Part shown: piece after piece, positions 20,539 through 31,945 of the stretch
How the letters are laid out: each line of letters begins with the position of its first letter
Numbering within the stretch: position 1 is the first letter of the stretch
Program-made: the position numbers and the translations under genes
The notes under the pieces: generated by a model
The model's database searches: none
The model's input: only the letters and a program-made list of their open reading frames with translations
What the model was told of the DNA's origin: nothing
Origin: Haemaphysalis longicornis
Lineage: Eukaryota; Arthropoda; Arachnida; Ixodida; Ixodidae
Direction: 5' to 3'
Assembly (NCBI GenBank): GCA_013339765.2
Contig: JABSTR010000962.1
Coordinates: 917,001-981,000, forward strand
Length of the DNA stretch: 64,000 nucleotides

Positions 20539-22720
20539 GTGGCGCCCGTTGACCGGCATTCCTTCGGTTTCAGTAATGAACGCATTCGATAGACACTTTA
20601 AAAAGAAAGCCACAATAGCAAAGGGAAACGGAAGGCGTATCTGCTGCTACGTGCAAATCACGCAGTGACGCTCTGTGCTGGTGACTATAGCTTTCGCAGT
20701 GCTTCCAGACGCGAAGGAAACAGTGAAACCGTTTATCGGGAGCGTTGCAGAGTCAGTTCACCAACTCGCTCAACTCACAGTGGTCTTGCGTCAACCTGGT
20801 TTAGCTCCAAGCTTTGGCCGTTCCGTGGCAGCCGTTAAGCTGCCGCATGCAGAAGCATGTCCCCGATAATATAGGAACGGCCGCTGTGCTAAGCCGTCAA
20901 GAAAGGGCACGGGGCATAATTCATGGCGTAGTCATTAAAAGGGGAGGGGGGTTGAATACCTTCATGAACAGAATCAGGGCTCGCTCTGTTGCATCTTCCG
21001 GGTTTCTGTGCAGGCGTCGGAATGTTTCCGACGTGGTTGAATCCTCGCGCGGTCTCACGTGATTGGCTGCGCGTCCAAAGACATCGCATAGGACGGCGCA
21101 AAGAGCCAATCACGGCAGAAAAATTCCTGTGTCCCGCAGAATACGGCCGCAGTGGACCGTAAACCGTGGTCTGGTGACGTAATCGGAAGGAACCCTTGCT
21201 GCCCAGCAGACCGGAAACGTCCTCCACGACCTATCCGGCACCGCATCGTCGTGGGTGAGGGTGACGGTCTAGTACCGCTGAAAGCGCAGCACTCAGGTAC
21301 CAGGGCCTCTGAAGCAGTGAATACCAGTCCTCGAGTACCAAGACAACCCTCACGCAACCACCCTCGGCTGTCCACACCGCGGAAGTCCGGGGCACCGCCC
21401 GCTGGAACGTCTCGGCCGCCGGAGGTGTGTCGTAACAGACTCGCCGAGCGGAGCTAACGGTCTCGGTCAACACCCCCGAGAGACCGAGGATTCCTTAGGG
21501 TCCCTACGTCAGCATCGCCGGACTACGGGACTCGGGCTGCCGATATCGAATAACGCAGTGCCCGAGGCGTGTATGACTCACGGCGACGACAGGACAGGAA
21601 GCAGTCGCTGGAGGAACGGCGTTGTTTGCGAGCGTTATGCGGCCGACGTGCTCCGTTTCCTCGTCGTTGCAGCAGCGGCCTCCACGGGGGCTCGATCCTC
21701 TTTCTTTTGAATTATGTATCGCGCCCCCGTACTCGCAGGCGAACGCCGCGAGAGGGAGAGTGCGCTTCGAGGAGCAAGCCGGAGTAAAAAGTCGTGCCCG
21801 GCTTATCGGACGTGTTGCGTAACTGTTGCGGCTACCGGCCCCCTTTTTCTTGTTCTTCTTCCTCGCTGGCCGGAAGTAAAACGGCCCCCGGGGCATTGAC
21901 GCGGCGCTGTTGTGGAACGCTTCCGGTGCCACCATTAGCGATTGCTTCCTGCGTGGTGGACCCCGTTTCGCAGTGGCCGATAACAAAATCGAGGCTCCAT
22001 CCTCTTTGTCTGTTCTTTCTTTCCTTCTCTCTCCTTTTGTTGCATAACTGGCGGAGTTCAGAAAGCTATCAAGACGGGTCAGCGCGACAAAGAAGCTCAG
22101 AAAACAGAGTAATTACACGTACAAAGCATCAAAAGCATCAAAGCATCCAAAGTGACCTTTTTCCAGTAGCGCAGCCCGTCTTGCGGCGGCCGTCCCGAAC
22201 CACACTTGGGGGAGCGTAGAAGAACACGCCCCGTTTTTGGCGCCTGCCCTGCGCAGTTGAGGAAGCCGTCCCAGGCGGCCACGGATGGTTTTGGTGGCAC
22301 AGAAACGTTTCGATGGCATCCGTAGCACGTACCTGTCGGCCGCTTTTCAGGGCTCAGAAAACCGAGCAGCACCTACCTGGCTCGTCGTTTGCAACTTGAT
22401 AATCCAATATGGCGTCGTTTTGTTTACATTTTGCCCCCCCAATAATGGCGGATCGGTCGCTGGGAGCAAGAGTAGCGCATGCGCAGAGCGCTACTGGAAA
22501 AATGTCCATTGTAACGGTGCAGCGGACACCGCAAGAACATCATGCCTTACATGTCAACAAACGCAAGTCCGCAGTTTTGTAAGAGTATAATACATTATTA
22601 TACTAATTACCAAGCAATTAAAAAATACCTCCCTTTCTCCAGAGAAAGATGGGTAAAACGCGAAACTTTCTCCCATACAAGCTGAGTCAAAGTCAAAGTC
22701 TAAAATCCAAAATGTTTCAC
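20539..22720. promoter_or_regulatory. CpG-rich stretch with possible promoter elements, no gene recognised
   Basis: Long GC- and CpG-rich region, especially 21100-22500. An NRF1-like palindrome GCGCATGCGC lies at 22475-22484, close to a ccaat at 22402-22406 and several aatggcg/atggcg motifs, which is promoter-like. None of the overlapping ORFs on either strand resembles a known protein. Confidence 0.25.
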
Positions 22721-22930
22721 CGTGTCGGAATGGTGCGATAGGTAGACGTCGGCTTCATAACGCGAGGGACCGAGGTTAGATTCCGACCACGGAAAGCATT
22801 TTCTTTTTCTTGAAGCGCTACATGTGCCTTGTGGGAATCCATCGTGTAAGTTGGCTTTCCTGCACTGAGTTTTGGGGTAACTATGGACGGCACCAGTGAG
22901 ACATAGAAAGTTTCGCTTTAAAAAGTTACC
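22721..22930 (+). mobile_element. tRNA-like SINE, family S2, copy 1
   Basis: A head with ggtgcgataggtagacgtcg and a B-box-like gaggttagattccg is followed by a body containing gttggctttcctgca and ending gtttcgctttaaaaagtt. The body and 3' end recur at 25888-26083. Pol III boxes are degenerate. Confidence 0.6.
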
Positions 22931-22978
22931 TGCAGCAGCCTCACAGATGGTAGACAGTGATGGACAGGTGTTGACCCA

Positions 22979-23262
22979 CCAGATTTAGGGGAAATCCCCA
23001 GGTGGAGTAAGTTGTTGATCAACTCGCTCTCGCGCTACATACCGCTATAGCCTCCTGGTTAGCTCAGTTGGTAGAGCGACTGCTCTGGTTAAGCGGTGGT
23101 CTCGGGTTCGAATCCTGGACCAGGAAAAATTTTTCTTCAACTGCAAAGTTTCCGAGAAAGCTGTACAGCTTTCCTTTGTAGCCGTACACGGCTGCAATGA
23201 TGTGAATGTCAACCTTCCTTCGTAGAAGCTTACTCCACCTTGGGGATTCCCCCTAAATCTGG
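22979..23262 (+). mobile_element. tRNA-headed SINE unit flanked by inverted arms
   Basis: The arms 22979-23011 and 23229-23262 are inverted repeats that differ by one substitution and one indel (shared cores ccagatttagggg, aatcccc, aggtggagtaag). Between them, 23053-23125 is a tRNA-like head: acceptor TCCTGGT/ACCAGGA, A box TAGCTCAGTTGG, B box GGTTCGAATCC. It is followed by a SINE-type body (tttttcttcaactgcaaagt). The anticodon loop is 9 nt instead of 7, so this is a SINE head, not a tRNA gene. It resembles widespread tick SINEs (Ruka-type), by recollection only. Confidence 0.7.
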
Positions 23263-24060
23263 TCGGGTAAATTGCATATTTCACCCCTAAAGGGGTGGGG
23301 GGGGCGATGTTTCGGGGGAGGACACACTAAATCCTTAAGCCGGGGTAAATGCTCTGTAGTTCTCAGCCTAGTATCTTTGGGGGAAAAAATCATACTATGA
23401 AATTGGCCGCAAAGCCGACTGTATAATTACACCGAGTTTCGCTTACTTGCCGTAATTGGTTATAGTACGGACTACATAAAACCGCTGTAACTCGTTTAAT
23501 CTAAACAATCCCGAAACAAATTATATGAGAATTCTTTTTGTTTTTTAATTTACTCTACGAACGTTATGTGTGTGCGTCTTTATTCGATCAGTATGGGAAG
23601 TCACCATACGTAATTTAATATGGTTATCTCCCAATACAGCTTCGCCGTTTTTTCATCTTCATAGTAGTGGAAGGGCACTGTTTTACAGCGAAGCTATTAG
23701 CCTCCTGTTGGTCTGAAAATTTCGTGTCGTAATAAAAAAACCCAGGCCGAATTCAGAAGTTCAGTTCTCGCCCATGCGCAGAACGCATACGTCAGGATAG
23801 ACAGGACCCAGCATTCGCCACCACAGAAGCCCAGCGCAATCTTTCTTTTGCAATCAGGCGTACAGCATAGAGTTCAGTAAAAAACTCCCACCTAGCCTCG
23901 CGGGAACCCCTGTGTAGATGCGACGCATAGGGGGTTCACGTTGCAGCGTTGGACAGCGGAGGAACGGCGCTGGAACGATGGAGCGGAGCGGCGCAGGCAC
24001 CGCGTTTTATAGCGCGCATAACGGTGAGGGGACGCGCCGGCGCCAGTGCGTCTGCCGCGG
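23263..24060. other. no recognised gene
   Basis: G-rich run near 23290-23320, then AT-rich sequence, then CpG-rich from about 23900. No domain recognised. Confidence 0.4.
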
Positions 24061-24066
24061 CTATGA

Positions 24067-24152
24067 CGCAACACAATCCAACACAATCCACTTTAATCCA
24101 ATCCAAATCCAATCCAAGCCAAGCCAAGCCAATCCAATCGAATCCAATCCAA
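24067..24152. repeat. (AATCC)n pentanucleotide array
   Basis: Degenerate AATCC/AAGCC repeats. The same motif appears at 34145-34207, 35641-35732 and 40777-40901; this copy has different flanks from those three. Confidence 0.85.
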
Positions 24153-25591
24153 TGCCCCTCGCGAGAGAGTGTTCGCTATCAGAGAGGAGAGGGGGTGAGC
24201 GGCGGAGAGCGCAGCTCGCGCGGCGAGGAGAATGGGCGAGGGGCGGACGCCGACAACAACGCCGACGACGCCGGATGCAGGGACAAGTGAATGAGATGCA
24301 GTCGCATCTAAAAACACACAAAACAAGCATCGAAACCACACGATAGATGATAAGGCACCTATGAACAATGGGGCCCGCCTACGTAATAAGGCTAAGTTTG
24401 CAGCTGCTCGCGAAAACGGGGGTTGACGTCATTCGAGGGCGAGCGCATGCGTCAGGCTCTGCCGCCAGAGAAACCGAGCGCAAGTGACAAGCCCGCCTAG
24501 ACGACGAGGGACACATTTCATACCCTCCCACAACAGCATGCGTAGTGGCCAACAAAATCTTCGCTAGACATCCACTTTCCCAGGGGGGGATGGCGGCTAT
24601 TTTTTATGTATATATATATGTGTGTGTGCTTCCCCGGATTGATTTAGACCACGCGCTTAGCGGAGCTTCCTTCACCGCCCACTGGTATCTCGTCTACGCC
24701 GGCTCCTCCACGTCCATGCTGCATCAGGAATGAATCCACCCCGAACCGCTGCGGCCGGCGCCTCGTAATGCAAACCTACGCCACCACCGCGAAATCGCCG
24801 CGCTAACGCGCGTCTCGTTACAGCCTCCGTCCACGCACCTTGAACGGCCATCCTTCCCCTGCATACTTTTTTATTTTACCGTCGCCCGTTTTTCCCGTTC
24901 AGCTCCGTAGGGCTATGCTTTCCCATCTACTTTGCCGGCCGGCCGACGCACTCGGGCAAAGTGTTTCTGTTCTCAGCTCCATTACCGACCGTACAGCGCC
25001 TGTGGACTCGCGGCCGATTTCGAAAGGGCTGAGCCATTGTTCGCTCTCGGTCCGCGAAGTGGAACGCGCTCGATGAGGAAGAGAGACTTCGGACGTGAGC
25101 AAGCAGCGGTGTCCGCGTTGTTCTTTTCTTCGTCCTTGGCCCCCACTTTCCTTTTCTCATTCTCGCGGAAATTGATTTTTTTTTCTAGAGACCTGCACCA
25201 ACTTGAATCGCTGCAACACTGAATAAAGGATATTTCGCCATGGTCAACGGCGGGACGTCGACGCTGTCGGGGCTGGACTGTCGACAGTCGACCTCGGTAG
25301 CCGCCATACATGGTTTACGCCTATTTAAGGCGAAGGAAGAAGTTCCGCTCTCCTGAATGCTAGTTCCGGGAATCCCTACTACCATGACATTGATTTCCCG
25401 TTGCAAGAACTGTTCTGCGTTCAAAAAGCGTTTAGCCGTGCACCAACTATCTTTATTTGCATTATACCCATGTGTGCATGCTCGTGCTACGCATGTTTAG
25501 TCCAGAATGTATTTATTTTACTGCGTGTTGGTGTCCTTTTATTTTCCTTCTTGAAAAGACATTAGAAGTCAAAAGAACTTCATAGTGAGTG
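24153..25591. other. no recognised gene
   Basis: GC-rich to about 25100. Overlapping ORFs up to 142 codons are compositional (Arg/Ala/Ser-rich) and match nothing known. Confidence 0.4.
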
Positions 25592-25596
25592 AATGA

Positions 25597-25630
25597 GTCA
25601 GTCAGTCAGTCAGTCAGTCAGTCAGTCAGT
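25597..25630. repeat. (CAGT)n microsatellite
   Basis: About eight CAGT units; the plus-strand ORF VSQSVSQSVS only translates it. Confidence 0.95.
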
Positions 25631-25887
25631 GAAAAGTCACAGAGGTCAGTGTCCTTCAGGAACATCATTCACCCTTCCGTCAAACGAGGACGATGCTTGA
25701 ACGCAAAGCTTACTCGGGATGGATTCTTTGGTTGGCCAATCCCACACTGCGAGTATGTGCTCTACTGGAGGTACGCAATAAATACCCACACCAACTCTTG
25801 GGTGTGCAGTCCGTAGGGCTAACGTTTGGGCTTGGATGTGCGGTGCGAATCCGGTACCTGCCACTTGGCGTTCGCTTCGACCATATC

Positions 25888-26083
25888 TAAATGGAGGAAT
25901 AGGATAGACGTCATACCGGAGGGAGCCAGGTTCGATTGCGGCCACGGGAAGAGTTTCTCTCTTTCACTTCACCCACGATTATTCATCACCACCGTCAGAG
26001 AAAGTTGGCTTTCCTGCAGGGCGTATATATTGGCGTACAACAGCATCAGTGAGGGACAATAAAGCTTCGCTTTAAAAGTTCCC
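25888..26083 (+). mobile_element. tRNA-like SINE, family S2, copy 2
   Basis: A head with B box caggttcgattgcggccacg is followed by the body gttggctttcctgca and the 3' end cttcgctttaaaagtt, matching 22721-22930. The body similarity is strongest at these three points; the middle is diverged. Confidence 0.6.
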
Positions 26084-26284
26084 GACGAGGCCTAAGATGT
26101 CCCCCCGAGCAATAGACACAATTCATTCAATGTAGTACTTTACCAGCGTATACTCTGGAGCCTCGATGTAGCAAATAATTATGAAATGCGTGTTGGAATA
26201 TTGGGAATGCGGTTTTTTTTTTCTAATGTTATTGGTGCTACCGATGTAAGTCCGATCTGGTGAACGCTATTCAAAAGGTCGTGG

Positions 26285-26640
26285 TCTGAAATTTCGGTCT
26301 GTCTGTCTGAGACTCGACTCAGCCACCCGGCCGAAGTGAAACGCAGTCTGCGCAATAGTCTTATATACTCACAGCCAAATCTAAACGTCTGAGTCCGCTG
26401 TCAGTGTTCGTACTTGCCAACATTGTTGAACAAGAAGAGACAGTGCGCAAATATAAGACAGTAAATTAACTACACAAAGGATATTTAACAGTGTTTCTTC
26501 ATAAAAAAAATCATGGATGCTTGATTTTTGCGAAATGAAATACTACATCCAGTAAAGAAAAAAAAAATTCACCCTGTCGCCTGCTGTCGCCCGTGCCACT
26601 ATAGCTTCTGGTCGGCATTTTTGATCTTCTGTCGATTCAT
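26285..26640 (+). mobile_element. GTCY-headed dispersed repeat, copy 1 (partial)
   Basis: Starts with (TCTG)3, then gactcgactcagccacccgg, ccga.gtgaaac, gcgcaatagt, gtccgctgtca.tgtt, and ends near gcctgctgtcgcccg and ccactatagcttc. The same ordered blocks occur at 31228-31945 (+), and reversed at 36640-37405 and 51055-51805. Confidence 0.75.
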
Positions 26641-27620
26641 TTGGTCCCTCCGAGGGGAATCTGTGTGAAGAGAGGCAAAGCGGGAGGAGTAAGTGCGATG
26701 GACTTGAACAGCTGTAGATGATAAAGCTCAGACATTTACGCGCGCCGACATGAGTCGAATGAAAAGCAGAGGGCACAAGGGTCTTCCTTGGCAGTGAACC
26801 CGGAAAACAAAGAAACCCACACTTTGCCTAAGCAAACGCCCCCCTCGAGTGCTCATTTTTCTTTGGAGCCTACCCACGCATTCGCAGCTGTGACGTGCGC
26901 AACTGACGCTGAGAGGCAGGCGTAAAGAGGAAAATAAATAAAATAAATGAGCAGACAGGAGGACAAAAGGGGGAGGACGTGCGTGCCAGCGCACCAGCCA
27001 CGTGTCAAGGGGCTTCACTTGACGGCTCGACAGTCAAGAACGCCAGTCGTATTCCGTCAGTGGGGCCGCCGCCCGAGCGCGCATAAAGATAGAAAGTCGT
27101 TTTCGCCGATCGTTCGCGAGAGCCGCCTCTGTGGTATGGAAACCGCGCCACTGCCCGCGCCGTTGCGAAGGGAGAGAAAGTTCCTCCTTTACATGCCGTT
27201 CTTCTGTTTCCGCGCTGTCAACAGTTCGGCCGGAGAAAGCGAAGAGGGAGGGTCCGCCGCGGGGAGGAACTTGCTTCCGGGTTTCCCCCCCCCGAGCACC
27301 AGGAAGGCGTCCGGGTTTGCTTCCGGTCCAGCGAGCGGGCTAAGAATACGTATGAGACGCGCAGCGCTCGGAAGGAGAATCGCGGGTACGGCCCTTTTTG
27401 TCTTGCGGCTGCGGCGCGAATTTTGCATGCGGATGTGCTTCGCGCTCCTTCTCTCACCTCTCCCTGAGCTACCTGTACTGCATGCTCGCGCGGTTCCGTT
27501 TCAACTTCACCGACGAAAGCGCGAGATTTGAAAGCTTGGAAATTAATGTGCATTGTCGATGTCAGAGTCGACAATGCGGGTGTCTGAGATCAAAAAACGG
27601 CAAACACCGCCAATTACGTA

Positions 27621-27621
<1 letters not shown>
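26641..27621. other. no recognised gene; CpG-rich patch
   Basis: 26950-27480 is CpG-rich with long overlapping ORFs (up to 194 codons) of no recognisable family. The patch could be regulatory, but I see no ATG-plus-donor arrangement. Confidence 0.3.

Positions 27622-27622
<1 letters not shown>

Positions 27623-27687
<65 letters not shown>
27623..27687. repeat. (GA)n microsatellite
   Basis: Uninterrupted GA run of about 65 bp. Confidence 0.97.
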
Positions 27688-27691
<4 letters not shown>

Positions 27692-28013
27692 TGCATACGT
27701 ACGCGAAAATGTAGAAAATTAATAAGCTATAGCTCATTAATTTCCCGATTTCCTCGTTCATATAGGTGTTGTTAGATGAGCCAGAGTGTAGCGTTGAGGT
27801 TTGGGCTTGTTGATACATGAATTAGAGGCAAATCGCGTAACAACGAGGCAAGGGACAGTTAAACGAGACGGAGGCGGCAAAGCTACGAACAACGTGGATG
27901 AATAGAGGAACTAAACTTCATTGCACGAGCCGCATTCATATATTCTACGACGTTTGTGGCAGCTGCATGTGGTTGGTGAATGTGCGCCGGTCTTCGGCCT
28001 TATAACCAACCAG

Positions 28014-28274
28014 TCAGTAATACCAAGTAGATTGGGGAGCTGGAAAGGTGAGAATCACACAGGTGGGCTCGCAGGACCATAACTTGTATTCCGGCTTTCG
28101 ATGTGCCCCGCAGTGAATGCATTTAGTGAAACCTGTCTTTTTTTTAGAAATTTGGGATATGGATGCCGTGCGGGTTGGGTATCTGTTCGAATTTGCCTTG
28201 GGGTAATTATATGCCTCCAATTTTGGAGACTCGTGCGGTGCAAGGACTACCTTGCCCAGTGATCTTTTTGGCAT
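28014..28274 (-). pseudogene. possible LINE ORF1 zinc-knuckle remnant
   Basis: 86 codons; residues 47-73 read KTGFTKCIHCGAHRKPEYKL followed by WSCEPTC. The C-x2-C-G-x-H...C-x3-C spacing resembles the zinc knuckles near the end of ORF1 proteins of non-LTR elements in ticks. The upstream part (ESPKLEAYNYPKANSNRYPT) is unassigned. No reverse transcriptase is attached. The resemblance is weak and short. Confidence 0.35.
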
Positions 28275-28757
28275 TTATTTTACTGCAGGGCATACACGAG
28301 GGAGTGTGAACATGATTAGATGGTGAGGATTGAGGGAAAAAAAGGGGATCAGATGAACATAAAAAAATTTCACTTCCAGAAAGAAGTCATAATGCAACGA
28401 TGACGGGGCTCCTGTGTCCACGCAATATTTAAGGCGGAAAGCTGGGCTAGTGTGCTAGTATAGTGTAACATATTTGCGGCGTAAAACAAACAAAAACGCT
28501 CGTCCCGTATTTTTCTTGCACTTCGCCCTTGTTCGCATGGTTGCGCTGGCAGGGTTTTTTACTCGAGCTCGAATTGTCTCCGTGAAGGAGCAAGAATATG
28601 AAAATCGAGTACGTAGAATAGGCCGAGTTGTGTAAGTAGTTTAACAAAAGAAACGTTGGTGATATTCGGGCCAAGATTAAGGAAACATTGCGGAAAAGAA
28701 GAAGCTTACGAGCTAAAAAAAGAGAACAACAGTTCCAGCCGTTTTCTGTAACTAATA

Positions 28758-29406
28758 CCCCTGGCTACACTAGCGTCCGAATGTCATTTGAACCAAATGT
28801 CATTTGACTCAAATGCGAAGTTGTGCTCCTCCACTGTGTTTTGAAATGTCATTCGGCTCAGAGGACATGCGAGCCAAATGAGCACCCAGAGACATTTGGG
28901 GCTCTCGAATGTCATTTCTAGCACTCTCGCGCACAGCGTTCCAAGTCAGCATAAACAAACACATTACTGGCGTACTTAAAAGAAATAGAATATTCTTAAT
29001 TTTTGGACTTTGTTTACTTCTCGTTCACTCAAATCATGATATCAAGATGTAATAATTCCGTACTCTCAGCACCAGTGCGAGCAAGCGACAATGCAGTTGT
29101 GGCCAGACAGCACGAAAAACCTCGATTGCGATTCAGAATTAAGCAGAAACCATGTCAAAGCTTACGTTATTGATAATGTGATACAATTTTACTGTCAAGG
29201 ACTGCCGCTAAATTTGATTGTTGCATTGTTGTGTAAAAACAGAACTCGACAGCAGCAGCGCCATGCAGCACGGCGAGCGATTGTTAAAGCTTACAAATGC
29301 CATCGAAATCATAGTGGTGCACGGCTTTCGAATGACTTTCGAAGCACCCTATTTGAGTCAAATGACATTTAATTTAAATGACATTCGGACCCTAGTGTAG
29401 CCAGGG
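28758..29406. mobile_element. TA-flanked TIR element, 649 bp
   Basis: The left end CCCCTGGCTACACTAG.GTCC and the right end inverted (CCCTGGCTACACTAGGGTCC) continue as GAATGTCATTT...AAATGTCATTTGACTCAAAT in both arms, giving about 60 bp of inverted repeat. TA on both sides (28756-28757, 29407-29408) fits a Tc1/mariner-type duplication. The left part holds further copies of the ATGTCATT motif (for example 28846-28857, 28907-28918). The 93-codon internal ORF (29091-29372) has no DDE motif or helix-turn-helix that I can see, so the element is non-autonomous. Confidence 0.85.
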
Positions 29407-29408
29407 TA

Positions 29409-30714
29409 TAATTCCTTCTGTAAATGGTCATGCAGTGAAAGCAGATCTGTGTAACGTTTACAAGTTCACGGTGAACAAACTAATCACGACAAGTAAATGA
29501 AATGGCAGATTCGTTTTAGGGCTAATTGTCATATAATTTTTGTCGGGATACTTTCGATAACACAAGAATTAGATCCGTTATCTGTAATCATACTCCTTCC
29601 GTGGATAGCCATGCGCCACTGTGCAACAGGCGATGTGAAATAGCCAGCTTAAAACGAAAACCAAACATTGTTCTACTAAAGTCGGCTTCACCTTTCGACA
29701 CAAATGTCTTGCTTAGAAGACATCTTTTAGAAGAAATATAAGCCGTCTTATATCAAAGTATGAAGGCATTCTTACCTTCTTATTTTAAAAATTAATTTCG
29801 TTGTACCGGAACCGGTTTTTGCGCGGCGGAGATGACCCGCTCCAGATAGAGCGTGATATGATATCAGCAGAAGACCGTCGTCGGGACCAGCCCTAGAGAA
29901 GCTCCGCTGTTAGAACAGATCCAACTATGGAGCTAGGTTCACCTTGTTTTTTCCCGATATCGCATATTCATATTGCTGATTTGTAATAACCCATACCGGT
30001 TAACCCTGAGCAGTCTTGGTGAGTATTATCACACTCGTGAACTTAAAGTCGTGGCGCGCAAGCGCATGCGCGCATCATACGACATGCATCAACATCAATT
30101 ATCGCACAACCAAACGCTCCCCGGTAACTGTTTTTCTAGCTTCACCGCAGCATGCTTCTACTTGCCGTGAAGCACCCTTTAAAGGCAGATTTCGCGACCG
30201 TAGTACGGGCAAAGTGGCACGGGCGTTACCTTACAAAAGCAGGTGCTGCAAAACAACTCAGAGCAGCCGAGGACAACTGTGCATATTGTGGCGCTTATGT
30301 CTGGACACGAGAAAAATGTATCGCACTGCGCTTTCCACACACTAAGTCTGGAATGGCACTTCCCCAACCAACCAAGTATTAGAAAATCGGTGGCACGAAA
30401 AATAAAAGCGCACGCCGAGAAGCGCGCGCCAGGAAAGGAAAGCAGCAGCACCGGAGGAAGGTAGGTCGCCGCTGCCGCACGTGCATTTCCAGCCGCCTTG
30501 ATAGGTAGCGGTATCAACGGGGTTGAACAGGAGGCTCCTGGCGATGGCGAACGAGCGGAACGAGCTTCGGAGATGGCTATCCAGGGGGGCTGGTCGAGTG
30601 GTGACGGGTGCGGCTGCATGCTCAACAGAAGGTTCACCAGCGGCTCAACCGAATGTCCAACTATGCTTTCACCCGCCTTCGTATTCTTTGAAAGTTCCAA
30701 GCCTCCCCCGATAT
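29409..30714. other. no recognised gene
   Basis: No recognised repeat. Overlapping ORFs at 30016-30464 include DNCAYCGAYVWTREKC in one frame, a cysteine pattern too short to assign. No start or donor arrangement is convincing. Confidence 0.35.
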
Positions 30715-30768
30715 TTTTTTTAAAGACGATGGCTTTTCTTGGGCTACTTAAACGCAGAAACTTTAGCC

Positions 30769-30811
<43 letters not shown>

Positions 30812-30850
30812 TGTCTGTCTGTCTGTCTGTCTGTCAGCACCACTGCTTCC
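30715..30850 (+). mobile_element. GTCY-headed dispersed repeat, copy 2 (5' end only)
   Basis: gacgatggcttttcttgg, gctacttaaacgcagaaa and then a (GTCT)n run (30768-30834). These are the outer sequences that precede the GTCT tract in copies at 31228, 34945, 36640 (reversed) and 51055 (reversed). The body is missing. Confidence 0.7.
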
Positions 30851-30976
30851 CAGGGTAGCAGTCGGCCATCTTATCTGTTTGCACGGACTGGTGGATGACC
30901 CTCGCACAAATGGCATCCGTCATGGTGGCAGCGTTGCGAACACATTTCTCCTGCAAAAAATATGCGATACCAGCAC

Positions 30977-30979
<3 letters not shown>

Positions 30980-31027
<48 letters not shown>

Positions 31028-31096
31028 TGTGTGTCGTGACGTTGTGTGTGTGTGTGTGTGTTGTGTGTGTGTGCGTGCGTGCGTGCGTGTGTGTGT

Positions 31097-31131
<35 letters not shown>

Positions 31132-31150
31132 CGTGTGTGGTGTGTGCTGC

Positions 31151-31189
<39 letters not shown>

Positions 31190-31215
31190 GTGTGTGTGTG
31201 TGTGTGTGTGTGTGT
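30980..31215. repeat. (GT)n microsatellite, interrupted
   Basis: About 235 bp of GT with TC, GC and GG interruptions. It lies between two copies of the GTCY-headed repeat. ORFs here (His/Thr or Val/Cys repeats) are artefacts. Confidence 0.97.
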
Positions 31216-31227
31216 ACACATATGCTG

Positions 31228-31945
31228 TTTTAAAGACAACAGCCTTTCTTGGGCTACTTAAACGCAGAAATCTTGGTCTCTCTGTATGTCTGTCTGTTGT
31301 CTGTGACTCGATTCAGCCACCCGGCCAAAGTGAAACAGAAGCTGCGCAATAGTCATATATACCCGCAGCCAGATCTAACCGTCTAAGTCCGGTGTCAATG
31401 TTCATAGTTGTCAACACTGCTTAACAAGAACAAGAAATTACGCAAATATAAATCAGAAAATCAGTACGTAAGTGGTATTTACTGCGTTTCTTTATTTAAA
31501 AAATTCATGGACGCTTGGTGCTTCCGATGGCGAATGAAACACTACATCAGACGGCAGAAGACCACCGCCTGCTGTTGCCCGCGCCTCCTGGCGGCATTTA
31601 AGAAATCAAACGGCAACTGCAACGAAAAGTTCCGCTAGTTTGGATCCACGTTCCGCTTGGAATGCTCATGGAGTAGGGCAACATGGTCGTATAAACGTAG
31701 TAGTGTGCCTCAATTCACACGCGTCTTCGCTGTACGGCAGCACCGGCATCGAGAAACCCTACTTGGAGCAGCGAAACGCGGTTAATATAAATTGACTTGA
31801 GCAAATCTCTAGCTTGTTATCTTGAGAGGAACCACATGAGAGGTGAGCGGGAAAGAGAAGGCAGGCATTTACTTGGGCGGGGCGTCAGTCGACTATCGTC
31901 CGTCGTCGACATTTGCAACGAAAGGAGCAGATACGCGGTCATTTT
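31228..31945 (+). mobile_element. GTCY-headed dispersed repeat, copy 3 (near full length)
   Basis: Begins ttaaagacaacagcctttct and ggctacttaaacgcagaaat, then a short (GTCT)n tract, gactcgattcagccacccgg, gcgcaatagtcatatata, gtccggtgtcaatgttcat, gcctgctgttgcccg and taagaaatcaaacggcaact. It ends near gtcgacatttgcaacgaaag and agatacgcggtcatttt. No ORF of a transposase, Rep or helicase is seen. Confidence 0.8.

Noticed and set aside
23053..23125. A tRNA gene
   Set aside because: Acceptor stem and Pol III boxes are good, but the anticodon loop has 9 nt and a SINE body follows; treated as a SINE head.
27398..27775. 125-codon ORF and its Arg/Glu-rich extension
   Set aside because: The extension is (GA)n and the rest matches nothing.
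30152..30464. Zinc-binding protein (DNCAYCGAY...C)
   Set aside because: Too few and irregular cysteines, with overlapping frames of equal length; no support.
30498..31352. Longest plus-strand ORF (284 codons)
   Set aside because: Runs through (GTCT)n and (GT)n; no domain, artefact of simple repeats.
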